From the NCBI GenBank assembly GCA_023052935.1, contig CM041292.1, positions 170,637,900 through 170,701,899 on the forward strand: a stretch of DNA of 64,000 nt, read 5' to 3'. Position 1 is the stretch's first letter; every line of letters starts with the position of its first letter. The notes beneath the pieces are model-generated. The model was given only the letters and a program-made list of their open reading frames with translations, did no database searches and was not told the DNA's origin. Source of the DNA: Piezodorus guildinii. Its lineage: Eukaryota; Arthropoda; Insecta; Hemiptera; Pentatomidae. Positions 1-10,289 of this stretch are shown here, one piece after another. The translations under genes and the position numbers were made by a program.

Positions 1-219
1 ATTTTTAAATACAGAATTTGCCTTATCTAGTCCTTTTCTCTTAACCTTTGGTTATTTTCATTTGAATTAAGGCCTTCTATAATAAATAGATAATTAAGCA
101 AGGATGTAAAACATTTCTATAATGCATCATTTATGAATAATTCATTTAATTATTTTCATAAGGAGAACTTGGAGAGCTATCAAATCCTAATTTTTATTAA
201 ATTATATTTTATATTGGTA

Positions 220-620
220 GTGAAGAGCGACGCTGTGAACTATTTTCAAAAGGAGTTTGGAAATACAGTGAAGAGACGGTTGAGAATTGGGAGAGTGTAA
301 TGGTGGCCAGGCAGCCATTAGGCGATAGCTCAGCCGTCATCTTGTTATAAATTGGCTCTGAAACGGTTTAAAGAGTTCTTTAGCCTCTATAAATATTTGA
401 GACCGGTTATGTTGCAAGATACGATTAGTACTGGTCCTGGAGGATGGTGCTGCTACCTAGCGGGGTCTTCTGGTACTCTGTAGTGCCGGTAGGTGCTGCG
501 CTCTGTTAACGACGGTTGAAACTGCTTGGAGGATCAATAAGTTCTGCTCTCCACGGAGGAGGGAGCCACTTACCGGTGGGACCCGTTCGTGTACCTATAC
601 CTTCGTGTTTATGGAAAGCT
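220..620 (+). other. GC-richer island with a possible short first exon
   Basis: This stretch is clearly richer in G and C than its AT-rich surroundings and contains no long reading frame. Inside it, 444-488 reads as 15 codons (MVLLPSGVFWYSVVP) from an ATG with an in-frame TAG just upstream, ending at a plausible splice donor (gtaggt) in phase 0. It could equally be the 5' untranslated part of an old retroelement or a non-coding promoter region. I see no homology I can name, and an ATG-to-GT pattern this short is common by chance. Confidence 0.15.
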
Positions 621-1631
621 TTTGAAAAAAAAAAAGAAGTCTTTTTAATATTAAGGCATTAAATAATATGAGATTATCAATATCTATCCAATAAACTATC
701 AACAATATTAAAATTTATGTTCAAAAACGTCAATGCAATTGCATTGTAATTCCTATACAGGAATTATATGCAACACATTTATATATACACAATTATATGC
801 CTTAAAATTTTGTATATTAAGCTGCATAATACAATGTATCATTAAAAAAATATGCTAGTCAGTAGTAGTAAAACCCATTTATATTTTAATTTAAAGTGTT
901 TTACATAAAACAGCGAACATTTTTTTATAATTTCTCTGATATTCACTTAATGCTGTCCATACACCCTTACAAAGATGGCAGATATTTAGTACTTGAAACG
1001 ATCATAACTCATATTTTCTTAAATGCTTCTTTGGCCCTTTGGAACATAGTTTTCAGCAGAAGTGAATAGAAACAGAAGAGTTATGTCCCATTTGCTGATT
1101 CACTTTTCTAGTAACACGAAAATCATCTTAACCTTTTTTAATTTTACTTATCTGTTTATCAAATATATAAGAGGGAAACTTATGGGAACTTCTGAATCCG
1201 AGTTTTCATCGGAAATACTCGTTTTAAGGTCTCTTGATTACAAACGACCACGTCCCGGACTACGGTCAGTTTTGCTCTAAATCAACAAGTTGTATAAAAC
1301 TGATTTACAAATTTCATTTTTTAAGAGCGTAAGAATATGTTTGATTGTTTTGACAAAGCAGAAGACCTATTTTATTTTCCACCTTTTTACAATTTTCACA
1401 AAAATGGCTCTAAGGATTTTGATTTATTTTCCTATACCGATGTTATGATAATGGACTTTAATATGCTGTAGATTTCATTCTAATTGAAATAGTCTGTCAG
1501 GACTTAAAAGTCGAAATTTCAGTTGTTTTTTTCTTAAAATTACCTTTGAAATTTTGTAGATTCGGAGCAACTAATCATTCCATATTGTTAGCAATAATAA
1601 AAATAAGTAAATATAAAGTTGCATGAATCTG

Positions 1632-2242
1632 CTTTAAGCCCTTCGATCTAATGCAGTCGATTATATTTCTCGATAGCTCTCAATATTAATGGAACGGGAT
1701 TTACTCATCATTATATTATTGTAATTGTTATAATTAATATTTATATTACCACTATTACAAAGGATGCCGCCCCCTACCTCCGAAGGGACGTTTAGCTAAG
1801 ACATCTGTGCACATACCTGAACCCATACTTCAAGCAGCTTACCTACAGGAAGTGCTTGGACATTATGGGTACTAAGTGACCCATATGTCCATTCATTTCA
1901 TCTCTGCCGCCTTTCCTCCATCCCCTCTCATATTCCTTCATATAAGTACCCCCAAATCCTAGAGCCAGAGCACTTCGGTCAAGATGTTGTTAATGTAAAG
2001 TTATAATATATTATATTAGTAGGAAAGTAATGTTGATATTTTTATTGTGAATAAAGATACAACCTGTACCACTACAACCCATGAAGAGTTTTGGGTCCAG
2101 TACATGTAGAGAATCGTACTGTTTCTAGGCCAACGGCCGTGCACTGTAGTGATTCGGTCGAGATCACGCTCAGCCGCCAGGTTATTCCCCATTTTTGGGT
2201 ACCTACCTTATAGAGGCTGGGTGTGTCCCAGGAGGGTCTATG
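1632..2242 (+). repeat. Family B repeat, copy 1 (possible solo-LTR derivative)
   Basis: About 600 bp closely matching 7262-7880. Shared features include the 'cttcgatctaatgcagtcg' block, a TATA-like 'tataagtaccccc' near 1940, an AATAAA near 2050, and the start of a minus-strand SINE at the same internal position as in copy 2. The copy ends abruptly inside that SINE. TATA box, polyadenylation signal and lack of a reading frame suggest LTR origin, but no polypurine tract or primer-binding site is visible. Confidence 0.55.
2064..2240 (-). mobile_element. SINE-1, truncated copy
   Basis: The 3' part of the tRNA-derived SINE-1 family on the minus strand (begins 'cctgtaccactacaaccc'). The tRNA-like head is missing because the copy stops at the family C direct repeat. 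It sits at the same place inside family B as the complete SINE at 7701-8003, so both descend from one insertion. Confidence 0.75.
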
Positions 2243-2434
2243 AAAGTCGAAATTTCAGTTTTTTTTCTTAAAATTACCTTTGAAATTTTGTAGATTCGGA
2301 GCAATTAATCATTCCATATTGTTAGCAATAATAAAAATAAGTAAATATAAAGTTGTACGAATCTGGTAACAAACTAAAGGAGAAAATATTAAAAACATTT
2401 GTTTAAGAATTTTTTTTTTTTAACATCAGCATAA

Positions 2435-2480
2435 TAATATAAATGTATAATATCCAGCGGTATATTATACATTTATATTA
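2435..2480. repeat. Perfect 19-bp inverted repeat
   Basis: Arms 2435-2453 and 2462-2480 are exact reverse complements around an 8-base loop. Both arms match the 'atgtataatat' block of family C, so this is a head-to-head joint of two family C pieces rather than a separate gene or terminator. Confidence 0.7.
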
Positions 2481-2739
2481 CTTTTTTTTTTATAAAGCTG
2501 AAGATTTTATAAAAAAATCTAATGTTAAATAAAACGTTGTGGAAGGTAATGTAAAGTGAGAAACATAGGCAAAAAGTTATGTGGTTGTCGTAGATTATAA
2601 TAATGTATAATCGATTATTTAGTGAACCTTATGTTTTCATAAAAACTGGATGTAATTATTTAGCCTTTCTTCATTTTTAACTTTAGTCAAAAGTTCTTAA
2701 ATAGAACTTGTGTGCACACCGCAGATTTTCTTTGTTTGC

Positions 2740-3420
2740 AATAAGTTATTAACTCGTTCCACCACCTTTCGTAATATGGAACATCACTTTGTGAATCATA
2801 TGCCATCAAAATTCAGTAAAACTAAGGTCACTCTAGTTATCCTCAAGTAAATCAGTTAACTGATTCATCCTGATGTTTTATCTAACTGACGATTAAATGG
2901 AAAAATCGTTCTCCCTGATGACGTAGGGTCTATTTTTCCTGAGCCGTTTAGTCCTTATTGCAACATGGTTTGTGACATCTCAGCAGACGACAGAAGCAAA
3001 GGCAATTTTAGTTAAGTTCGGAAAACCCCATACCCTGGAAGAGTAAATCCAACAGCCAAGAAATACGTATTATGTTTTTAATCTTTGAAAGTATTTTCTT
3101 AAAGAAACATCTTCACTACGCTTAAAGTAACTTTTAAAAATCACACATATCTTAATTAGGAGTTTCTATATAGTGTGGAACTATAAAACATTATGGATAT
3201 GAATTAAAATTACTCTTACGAGTTGATAACAAACTAAGAATTATAGGACTTAAGCCGTAAATGAATAACTGTAAAGTTGTTCAATACGAAAATACAGTTT
3301 AGTGCCTAGATCGATTATAAAATTATATAATTGACCAGAAGATCATAGCTCACGTCTCTGGTAGTCAAAGCATATGTTTCAAATAAATAATTAAGAGAAG
3401 ACCTCATTCTATCCCCTAAA
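2740..3420. other. AT-rich stretch without recognised feature
   Basis: No reading frame of interest, no RNA gene and no repeat that I could match elsewhere in the window. Confidence 0.4.
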
Positions 3421-3429
3421 TTTCTTCAA

Positions 3430-3800
3430 CAAATAGACTCATAGCTTGGTCAAATGAAATTAAATATCTGGGACTAGTCATGGATAAAAGACTGACTTTT
3501 ACACAGCACACAAATTATGTGTGTAAAACCAACAGAGATCTGTGTACTAATATCCATATTTTAACAGATACTCTAAATTTAATGTAACTAATAAATTATT
3601 GTAAAATAAGGCTTGTTTAAGACCAATTCTTACCTACGCTACCAATTTGTACCAAATGTTTAGCTATATATGTAAATCAAACTATAAAAAATTACAAACG
3701 CTCCAAAATAAATATATAAGAATCTATGGAAATTATCCATACAATAAAAGAATCAGAACCATGCATTCAGAATTGAAGATACTTATTATTTGAGATTACA
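3430..3800 (+). pseudogene. Decayed LINE reverse-transcriptase fragment (jockey/CR1-like)
   Basis: Conceptual translation shows the C-terminal part of a non-LTR reverse transcriptase: IKYLGLVMDKRLTFTQH corresponds to the conserved 'YLGL.D..LTW..H' region after the catalytic core. It is followed by pieces resembling the 'RPILTYA' and 'LQ..NK.IR' blocks of jockey-type elements. Several stops and frameshifts interrupt it (for example near 3587 and 3610). The catalytic FADD box and endonuclease are absent, so it is inactive. Flanks are AT-rich and I saw no clear target duplication. Confidence 0.6.
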
Positions 3801-4069
3801 TAAACAAAAAATCTTAGTTAACAATTCCTTTCCAAATCTTTAATTTAAAAAAAATTTCTTATGAAAAATATTGGAAACTATACCAAAAATAGTACAAAGC
3901 GGTACTATTTCACACTTACTAGTTCCTGCGTTACTAGTTCACAAACGAACTAAACATATATTACTGTAAGATACATTTGATGTGATTCTTTTTCGATTTT
4001 TTATTCAAATTTTAGCAGTTTTTTTTACATTTATATTTTTATTTAATTTATTAATGCGTCTATATCCTT

Positions 4070-4862
4070 TGTATACGTTATGTGAATACTTAAGAGACTG
4101 GTATACTTTGGTGCAGCATTATTTATGTTTTGTGTATTTTATTATACTCGTCTATTGCAATAAGATTATATTAAAAACAAATAATTTGTATCAATATACA
4201 ATTATAATAATATGTACAACTACACAAAGTACAATGATATATATTTTTTTCATTGCTAATAACTCTAAAATCTTTAGGCTTCTAATAGTATATTATTCAT
4301 CCATATTACTGTTCGTATGTTCAAAACCACAAAAATTGCATAAAAAAATATTTCGGCTCTTTTCTCCTTTATTTGTACATCGAATTCGTGCAGGTTATAT
4401 ATTTACCCGTTATTTATCAATGCTAACAAGATAATATGTTTTTTTTAAATACATAAAATGAAATGTATTTTAGAGAAATAAATTTTAAAATATGGGCATT
4501 TAAGCCCTATCAGACGATTTCTATCAGAATAAAACCTTTTTGATATTAAAGGCCATTAAATTTTATATCGATATGGCTATAAGTTTGATCAAAATGGTAT
4601 TTCCATTGAAAACTAAATTTCGAAAAATTTTACTATCGCTTCAAATACTTTATACAAATACGTTGTGTGAATACTTAAGAGACTGGTATACTTTGGTACA
4701 GCATTATTTATGTTTTGTGTATTTTATTATACTCGTATTTTATATTGCAATAAAAATTATATTAAAAACAAATAATGTGTATCAATATACAATTATAATA
4801 ATATATACAACTACACAAAGTACAATGATATATATAATGTTTCCATTGCTAATAACTTCATT
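4070..4862. repeat. ~195-bp direct repeats bracketing a family C piece
   Basis: Positions about 4070-4262 and 4660-4862 match closely (both contain 'gaatacttaagagactgg', then a shared AT-rich run ending in 'ttgctaataact'). The segment between them, 4263-4655, is reverse-oriented family C. Short open frames here are by-products of AT-rich repeat sequence. Confidence 0.7.
4263..4655 (-). repeat. Family C repeat, reverse partial copy
   Basis: Read on the minus strand it runs from the 5' end of family C to its middle. The 'atttaagccctatcag' and 'attaaattttatatcgatat' blocks near 4500-4575 identify it. Confidence 0.55.
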
Positions 4863-4869
4863 CATATAA

Positions 4870-5344
4870 CAAACACACAGTAGACAATCAACGCCTAAAT
4901 TTCCTAAAAATAAACATTTCATTTTTTATTTAGCGGTGTAAAAATAAATTATAAGTATTATGACAATTGAAAATCTTTTTGTATTCTCTAATTATAAGAA
5001 TAAGCCGTAAAGTTTTGTTTGGACCGTACAGCCCTTCTATGACCTACTTTTACTTGCAAGAGAGTTCGCAGTCTCTCTTTTAGAATATTATTTCGTAAGA
5101 AATTTTTTATAGCAATTGGTAGTATTTGTTGTGGTGAGCGACAAAAATATTTCAATCTATCATTATTATGAACACAAATCATCGCTTAACTAAACGATTT
5201 TACACAGGAAAATCCTAACCAACTAAATAACTAGCTGACTCTATTAAATAAACAGTATTACTGTTCAAAAAGCTCGTTTTATTTTTAAATCAATTGCTTT
5301 ATAACTATTTCTTATAAAATAATCATTATTATTAATATTGTATG
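4870..5344. other. AT-rich interval with one unassigned 64-residue frame
   Basis: The only frame is on the minus strand (4988-5182), basic and without a recognisable motif. Nothing supports it as a gene. Confidence 0.25.
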
Positions 5345-5670
5345 AAAATCTGGTACACTCAACACACGACTTTCACTTACCTCATTTTTAAAATCAATTT
5401 AAGAATTTTTAAATACATAAATGAAAAGTAAAAAGGTTAAAGAAATAATTACATTGAGTTTCGATAGAAACCTGTGTTTTATTAAATAATCTATTATATT
5501 GTTATCTACAAGAATCAGTTAGTTTTATCGGCTTTTCATCAATCTGCATCAAATTACAATTTTGTTTAAGATAATATTTTTTCTAAAATCATAAGGCTTC
5601 TAATATTATACAAAATCGTATTTATATTGAAAACTAAATTTCGAAAAATTTTACAATCGCTTCAAATACT
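5345..5670 (-). repeat. Family C repeat, reverse, internally deleted
   Basis: Starts with the inverted 3' terminus ('cacacgactttcacttacc') and jumps to the inverted 5' segment ('cgaaaaattttacaatcg' near 5640), so the middle is lost. Confidence 0.55.
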
Positions 5671-6010
5671 AAATATTTCATATAATATAATAAAATATAT
5701 AAAAATGTGATGAAACTTTATTCTGTTTAAGATAAAAAAACTTTAGAGCTGATTTGTAATTTCAAAATATTATACTAGTTCTTCGGAATATCGATTTATA
5801 TTTAATTATTATGTTTTATAATTATCTAGATATGGTCTTCACTTTATTCCATATATTCATTCCTCTTTGTTTGTTTTTTAAATTACTGCTATTCATTTAT
5901 TTATTGAGTAGATAATATAGGAGAGATCTTCCGTTAAATATTTTATTACCACCGGATACTTATGCTTTCTCAGGGCATACAAATAATGCTAGAGTATACA
6001 GTTTGCAATT

Positions 6011-6066
6011 AAAATGGCTGCCGATTAAAAGGATTGAATAGAATCCTTTTAATCGGCAGCCATTTT
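6011..6066. repeat. Perfect 25-bp hairpin
   Basis: Arms 6011-6035 and 6042-6066 are exact reverse complements around a 6-base loop (gaatag). The arms contain 'atggctgccgatt' and are much less AT-biased than their surroundings. A perfect stem implies recent origin. It could be a fold-back element, a template-switch scar or, less likely, a small-RNA precursor. Confidence 0.85.
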
Positions 6067-6329
6067 AAAACTAACCAGCTGATATCAACGTCTAGGTGTT
6101 AAGATCATCGTTGAATGGACTAGTAGTATTTTTGTGACGAATTTCAAAACAAATTTTCGCAATGCCGCAAGGGAGAAATGCCGCGAACGGCGGAAAACGG
6201 ATTTTGTTTTATTCGTTATTCGAATTGTACGCATCCTGAAACGTTAGCTCTCAAATTTTGAGCAGGGTAATTTTTTTTTTTTTTTTATGGTTGATTCCAA
6301 AAGTTGATTATTGAAAATAATAAGTCAAA

Positions 6330-6850
6330 GTTGATTATTCAATAAAATACATGTTTCCATTGAATCTCAATGTAATTAATTCTTTAACGTTTTTAAGGGA
6401 TCACTAGTAGCTGGGTGGCTAGCGTAACAGCCTCCCATGCTAAAGGTCACGGTTCAAACCCGCAGGTGGTCCTAGGACTTTTAATGGAATAAAAAATCCT
6501 TAGTTACGCCGTCCTTCGGAGGGACGTTAAAAGGTGGTCCCGAGCCTGTGCGATGTCAGGTACTCGTTAAAGATCCTATCCTAATAAAACCTGGATAGGC
6601 AAAATTTAGGACTCCCACTGTAACATCGTCCGATTAGCCATAGTAGCATAAAGTGACGTTAAATAAATAAATAAAAATTTAACGTTTTTACTTTTCATTT
6701 CAGTATTTGAAAATTATTATTTGATTTTATGAATAAATTAAATTGATTTTTATGGTAAGTGAAAGCCATGTGTTTGCGGGCACCAGATTGTTTTACTGTG
6801 AAATTATTTTAGATGAATAAGTAAAAGTCGTGTGTTGCGCTCACCAGATT
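6330..6850 (+). repeat. Family C 3' end, split by SINE-2
   Basis: The block 'aatacatgtttccattg' near 6345, then after the SINE the 'cagtatttgaaaattatt' block, and two successive terminal motifs ('agtgaaagccatgtg' near 6760 and 'agtaaaagtcgtgtg' near 6820). The doubled terminus suggests two overlapping copies. Confidence 0.6.
6396..6677 (+). mobile_element. SINE-2, complete copy with 13-bp target duplication
   Basis: A tRNA-derived SINE about 280 bp long. The head carries a box A-like segment (tagctgggtggctagcg) and a good box B (GGTTCAAACCC near 6453). The body includes 'gagcctgtgcgatgtcagg' and the 3' end is an AATA-type tail. It is flanked by exact 13-bp direct repeats tttaacgttttta at 6383-6395 and 6678-6690, showing LINE-mediated insertion into a family C copy. 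Other copies lie near 16110, 39880, 58449 and 60795. Confidence 0.85.
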
Positions 6851-7113
6851 TTTAAATATTAAGTGATGCTATTATTACTTTTTTTTTCTCATTAAACGAA
6901 TTTTTAGGACCCTCTGACTTTTTATCTGAGCGGTAATTTTGTTATTTTATTTTGATAGCTCTGGGTTTACTTTATCATTATAAATGATGCATAAATAAAA
7001 AACCGTAAATTATTAAATTACTGCAGTCTCCTAATAATATGTCCAGTATATGGGGCAAGTATTCCGTTTTAACAATTAATGCAATTTGTTTGCAATACTG
7101 AACAATTTTATAC

Positions 7114-7179
<66 letters not shown>
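7114..7179. repeat. (TA)n microsatellite
   Basis: An uninterrupted run of alternating T and A. The minus-strand frame of repeated Tyr-Ile across it is a translation artefact. Confidence 0.95.
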
Positions 7180-7181
<2 letters not shown>

Positions 7182-7261
7182 TTCATTCTATTGAAGTTGG
7201 AATAGAAGAAGGAAGAGTATGGAAGCCTTGAGGGGAAGACACTCAAATCGATGGTGGCTTT

Positions 7262-8018
7262 AATAGCAAGCTCTTCGATCTAATGCAGTCGCTGCAGCTC
7301 TACCTCTCGATAGCTCTCAATATTTATGGAACGAGATTTACTCATCAATATATTATTGTAATTGTTATAATTAATATTTATATTACCACTATTACAAAGG
7401 ATGCCGCCCCCTACCTCCGAAGGGACGTTTAGCTAAGACACCTGTGCACATACCTGAACCCATACTTCAAGCAGCTTACCTACAGGAAGTGCTTGGACAT
7501 TATACGTACTAATTGATCCATATGTCCATTCATTTCATCTCTGCCGCCTTTCCTCCATCCCTCTCCCTATTCCTTCATATAAGTACCCCCAAATCCTAGA
7601 GCCAGAGAACTTCGGTCAAGATGTTGTTAATGTAAAGTTATAATATATTATATTAGTAAGAAAGTTATGTTGCTATTTTTATTGTGAATAAAGGTACAAC
7701 CTGTACCACTACAACCCATGAAGAGTTTCGGGCCCAGTACATGTAGAGAATCGTACTGTTTCTAGGCCAACGGCCGTGCACTGTAGTTATTCGGTCGAGA
7801 TCACACTCAGCCGCCAGATTTTTCCCCATTTTTGGGTACCAACTTTATAGAGGCTGGGTTTGCCCCAGGAGGGTCTCTATACCCCAAGATCGCCGCCCGG
7901 CAGAAATAACAGAATAAATAATATTTCGCCACAGCCGGGATTCGAACCCAGCACCCAGAGCTCAGTAGACTAGCGTCTACCCTCTAGACCACGCCGCTCC
8001 TTAAATAAAGGTACAACA
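7262..8018 (+). repeat. Family B repeat, copy 2, carrying a SINE (solo-LTR-like)
   Basis: Matches 1632-2242 and continues further. Without the SINE it is about 450 bp. A candidate LTR would run from TGTT at 7363 to AACA at 8018, with a TATA-like motif near 7577 and AATAAA near 7688. No flanking 5-bp duplication fits these ends, and shared sequence extends about 100 bp upstream of 7363, so the LTR reading is tentative. Confidence 0.5.
7701..8003 (-). mobile_element. SINE-1, complete copy with 14-bp target duplication
   Basis: tRNA-derived SINE of about 300 bp on the minus strand. Read on that strand, it begins with a tRNA-like head ('aggagcggcgtggtctag') and a perfect box B (GGTTCGAATCCC in context). 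The body contains the 'cggctgagtgtgatctcg' type block and the end is 'tagtggtacagg'. Exact direct repeats aataaaggtacaac at 7687-7700 and 8004-8017 are the target duplication; they lie in the polyadenylation-signal region of family B. Confidence 0.9.
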
Positions 8019-8034
8019 GTTCATATAAATATTG

Positions 8035-8195
8035 AGGGTGTATAGTCGACTGTAGAAACTATTATAGGTGGAATAGTCAGGAATCAGTCATTTTTGAAAA
8101 GTTTTTAATTTGCCAACGTTTCGTCTCAAGCTTGTGAGCCATCATCAGGGCATTACTGAGCCATGTCCAAGCATAAACTCAAGAGAGCATAAACT
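8035..8195 (-). mobile_element. Penelope-like element tail fragment
   Basis: Minus-strand tail of the same PLE family as 19620-20285 and 35721-37292: 'attgagggtgtatagtcgac' terminus, 'ggaatagtcaggaatcagtc' block and the hammerhead-like core. The ~230 bp that normally follow the core are deleted, so the core joins directly to 'ttactgagccatgtccaagc'. Confidence 0.75.
8112..8151 (-). ncRNA. Hammerhead ribozyme-like motif (type I, PLE), one stem II mismatch
   Basis: On the minus strand: GCC, CUGAUGA, stem II GGCUC/GAGAC (one mispair), GAAA, self-complementary ACGU, then U and GGC. The core bases are intact; the stem II change should weaken folding. Confidence 0.7.
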
Positions 8196-9255
8196 TATGA
8201 AAATTTTTAATTTCATTTTTCAACGGAAATATACGTTTTTAGGGTCCCACAAAAAGGTCTGCGTGTGTGTGGTAGCTCCAGCACGTAAACGAAAAGTCGT
8301 ATGCAACTGAAATTACATATTTAAAACAACTAAACCTGACTTAAACTTAACACCTGAGTTGTTGCAGTAACTTTTTCATTAAAATCAGCTATCCAGAAGA
8401 GCCACTTTATACCATGCATTTTACACCTTTTTACGATGTTATCAAAAACGGCTCTGACGACTTTGATTAATATCGATGTAAAATTTAATGGGCTTTAATA
8501 TCATGTAGGTTTCATTCGGATTGCAATAGTATGACAGGGCTTCTTCAATTCTTCCTCTAAATTACCTTTAATTAATTTTGTAGATTCTATAAAAATATCC
8601 ATATTATCTAGTTACCACTGATGAAAAAAAACCTGTACCACTACAACCCATGAAGGGTCTTGGGCTCAGTACATATAGAGATTCGTACTGATTCTAGGCC
8701 AACGGCAGTGCAATGAGGTGATTAGGCCTTAATCACGCTCAGCCGCCAGGTTTTTCCCCAATTAATTTAGGTACCCACTTTTTAGAGGCTGGGTCTGTCC
8801 CAGGAGGGTCTCCATACCCTAGGGTCGCCTCCCGACTGAATTAATAGAATAAATAATATTCTGCCATAGGCGGGATTCGAACCCAGGACCCGGAGCACAG
8901 CAGACTAGTGCTCTATCCACTAGACCACGCCGCTCCCAGACCACTGATGAAAAACAAGAAAATATATAAGTTGAACGAATTCGATATTCAACTAAAGGAG
9001 AAAACAGGAAAAATATTGTTTAAATGTAATTTTTTGGTTTTGAACATAAAAACAGTAATATACATGTATAATATACCGTTGTAAAGCTAATGATTTTTGA
9101 AAAAATATTATCTTATACACAAGCTTGCAAAAGTTAATAAATAGTGTTGAAAAGCCGATAAAACTAACTGACTATTTTAGATAATTAATTCTTTAATGGT
9201 TTCATTCATTTTTATCCCTAACTGTATTTGAAAATTCTTTAATAGATTTTTAAAA
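8195..9255 (+). repeat. Family C repeat, split by SINE-1
   Basis: Shows 'caacggaaatatacgttttt' near 8220, 'aaaaaggtctgcgtgtgtg', 'gaagagccactttatacc' near 8397, the 'tcgatgtaaaatttaatggg' block near 8473 and 'ctaaaggagaaaacag' near 8993. SINE-1 interrupts it at 8629-8939. At about 9255 it meets another family C copy in the opposite orientation. Confidence 0.75.
8629..8939 (-). mobile_element. SINE-1, complete copy with 15-bp target duplication
   Basis: Minus-strand SINE-1. The head reads GGGAGCGGCGTGGTCTAGTG on that strand, with box A (ggtctagtggatagagc) and box B (GGGTTCGAATCCC). Its 3' end is 'tggtacagg' followed by a T run. Direct repeats accactgatgaaaaa at 8614-8628 and 8940-8954 mark the insertion. 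Confidence 0.9.
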
Positions 9256-9533
9256 CGGAGATGCATGGTATAAAGTGGCTCTTCTAGTTAGCTGATTTTG
9301 ATGAAAAAGTTTCTGTAACATTTCAGGCGTACAGTTGTCTTTATTGTGAAATTTCAGTTTCGTAGGACTTTTCGCTTTCGGACACACACAGACCTTTTTG
9401 CAGGACTTGGTCATGTGGACTCAAGGAACCCTAAAATGTGTATTTCCGTCAGAAACTCAAATTAGAAAATTTTCCCGATCTTGATGCTTTCCCTTACTAT
9501 ATATTTCATTTATAGATAAGTGAAAGTAAAAGT
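9256..9533 (-). repeat. Family C repeat, 5' part, reverse
   Basis: Ends at 'gataagtgaaagtaaaa' (the inverted 5' terminus). Contains 'acacacacagacctttttgc' and 'aaaatgtgtatttccg', the reverse of the standard 5' segment. It is joined tail-to-middle with the preceding + copy. Confidence 0.75.
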
Positions 9534-9599
9534 CATGTTTAGCTTAACTTTATAAAGTTGTTGTTGTTGCTCTAGTTGACAACTTTAAATTATTTCAGT

Positions 9600-10260
9600 A
9601 TACGACTATAGTATATTTTCGCTAGGACCTAACGATTAGGAGCTAAATTACTTTGAGTTGGCTGTTGCCAAGGATCAACAATCGGACGACAGTTTCCATG
9701 TCAGAAATTTAGAGGAGAATGTTTTTAGTTATAAAACATTTGTCACTAGGACCAACCGTTAAGGAACTACATTGATTCGAATGGAAAAAGTCACGATTGC
9801 TGCATTCATTAAGTGTTGACACGCTCTGTTTCAGAAAAGCTTTGTTGGTGTTGGTCGCATTGAAAATTTGAAGTTATTGCCATTTATAGCATTTGTCGCT
9901 AAAGCTAATTGTTTAGGATTTGGATTGTTTTAAATTAAAAAAAGTCACTTTTGTCTATTTTTTTTTTTTTTTTTTGGTAGTATTTTAACACGCTCCAACT
10001 TTGTTGGTGTTACTCCAATAAAAATTTTGACGACAGTGCTTTAGAGAATATATTTTGTTACATAATATAAAATTTTTCGCGAGGACCCAACGTTTAATGA
10101 AAAAATCAAGCTTTTTTTTGCAGTTTGCAAATTTTCCGAAAGTTTTTTTATCACAGATATAATGGGAATATAATTTGTTATATAACATTAGTAACAGGAT
10201 CTAAAATTTAGCCTCCTATATGCGATTGAATGAGAAAGGCTTTTGAAAAACAACGTTCAA
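9600..10260 (+). repeat. Degraded tandem array, unit roughly 110-180 bp
   Basis: A 'cat/tttgtc(g/a)ctaggacc(t)aac(g)ttaggagcta' type motif recurs near 9621, 9744, 9898, 10079 and 10190, followed in several units by a 'gtcac' segment and by 'tttgttggtgtt' (9840, 10000). Unit lengths vary and a T-run inflates one unit. It resembles an old satellite fragment. Confidence 0.4.
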
Positions 10261-10289
10261 AATCTTTATTATCTGTCAACTTTGTTTAT

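Larger units (their letters stand above)
1507..2365. repeat. Pair of ~124-bp direct repeats flanking an insertion
   Basis: Positions 1507-1631 and 2243-2365 are nearly identical direct repeats, both belonging to family C, and they bracket the family B segment. The length is far above a normal target-site duplication, so a tandem duplication or template-switch event is more likely than simple transposition. Confidence 0.75.
1120..2735 (+). repeat. Family C interspersed repeat, decayed copy split by family B
   Basis: A degraded copy of the dominant repeat of this window (best copy near 20858-21757). It has the recognisable order: 5' segment near 1172-1260, the 'actgaaattt' type block, the 'ttaccttt..aattttgtagatt' block, the 'ggagaaaa' block near 2380 and a 3' end resembling 'gcgcaccagattt' near 2720. 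Family B sequence (1632-2242) interrupts it. No coding capacity is seen. Confidence 0.5.

Noticed and set aside
4988..5182. 64-residue basic minus-strand frame
   Set aside because: No motif, no composition contrast and surrounded by repeat debris.
6978..7181. Minus-strand frame of repeated Tyr-Ile (also at 39562-39747, 41528-41752 and + strand 62850-63053)
   Set aside because: Translation of (TA)n microsatellites; no biological protein is implied.
7925..8000. tRNA gene on the minus strand (also near 8880, 15720, 21790 and 6420)
   Set aside because: Box A and B are present but each belongs to a SINE with a non-tRNA body; the acceptor stems do not close.
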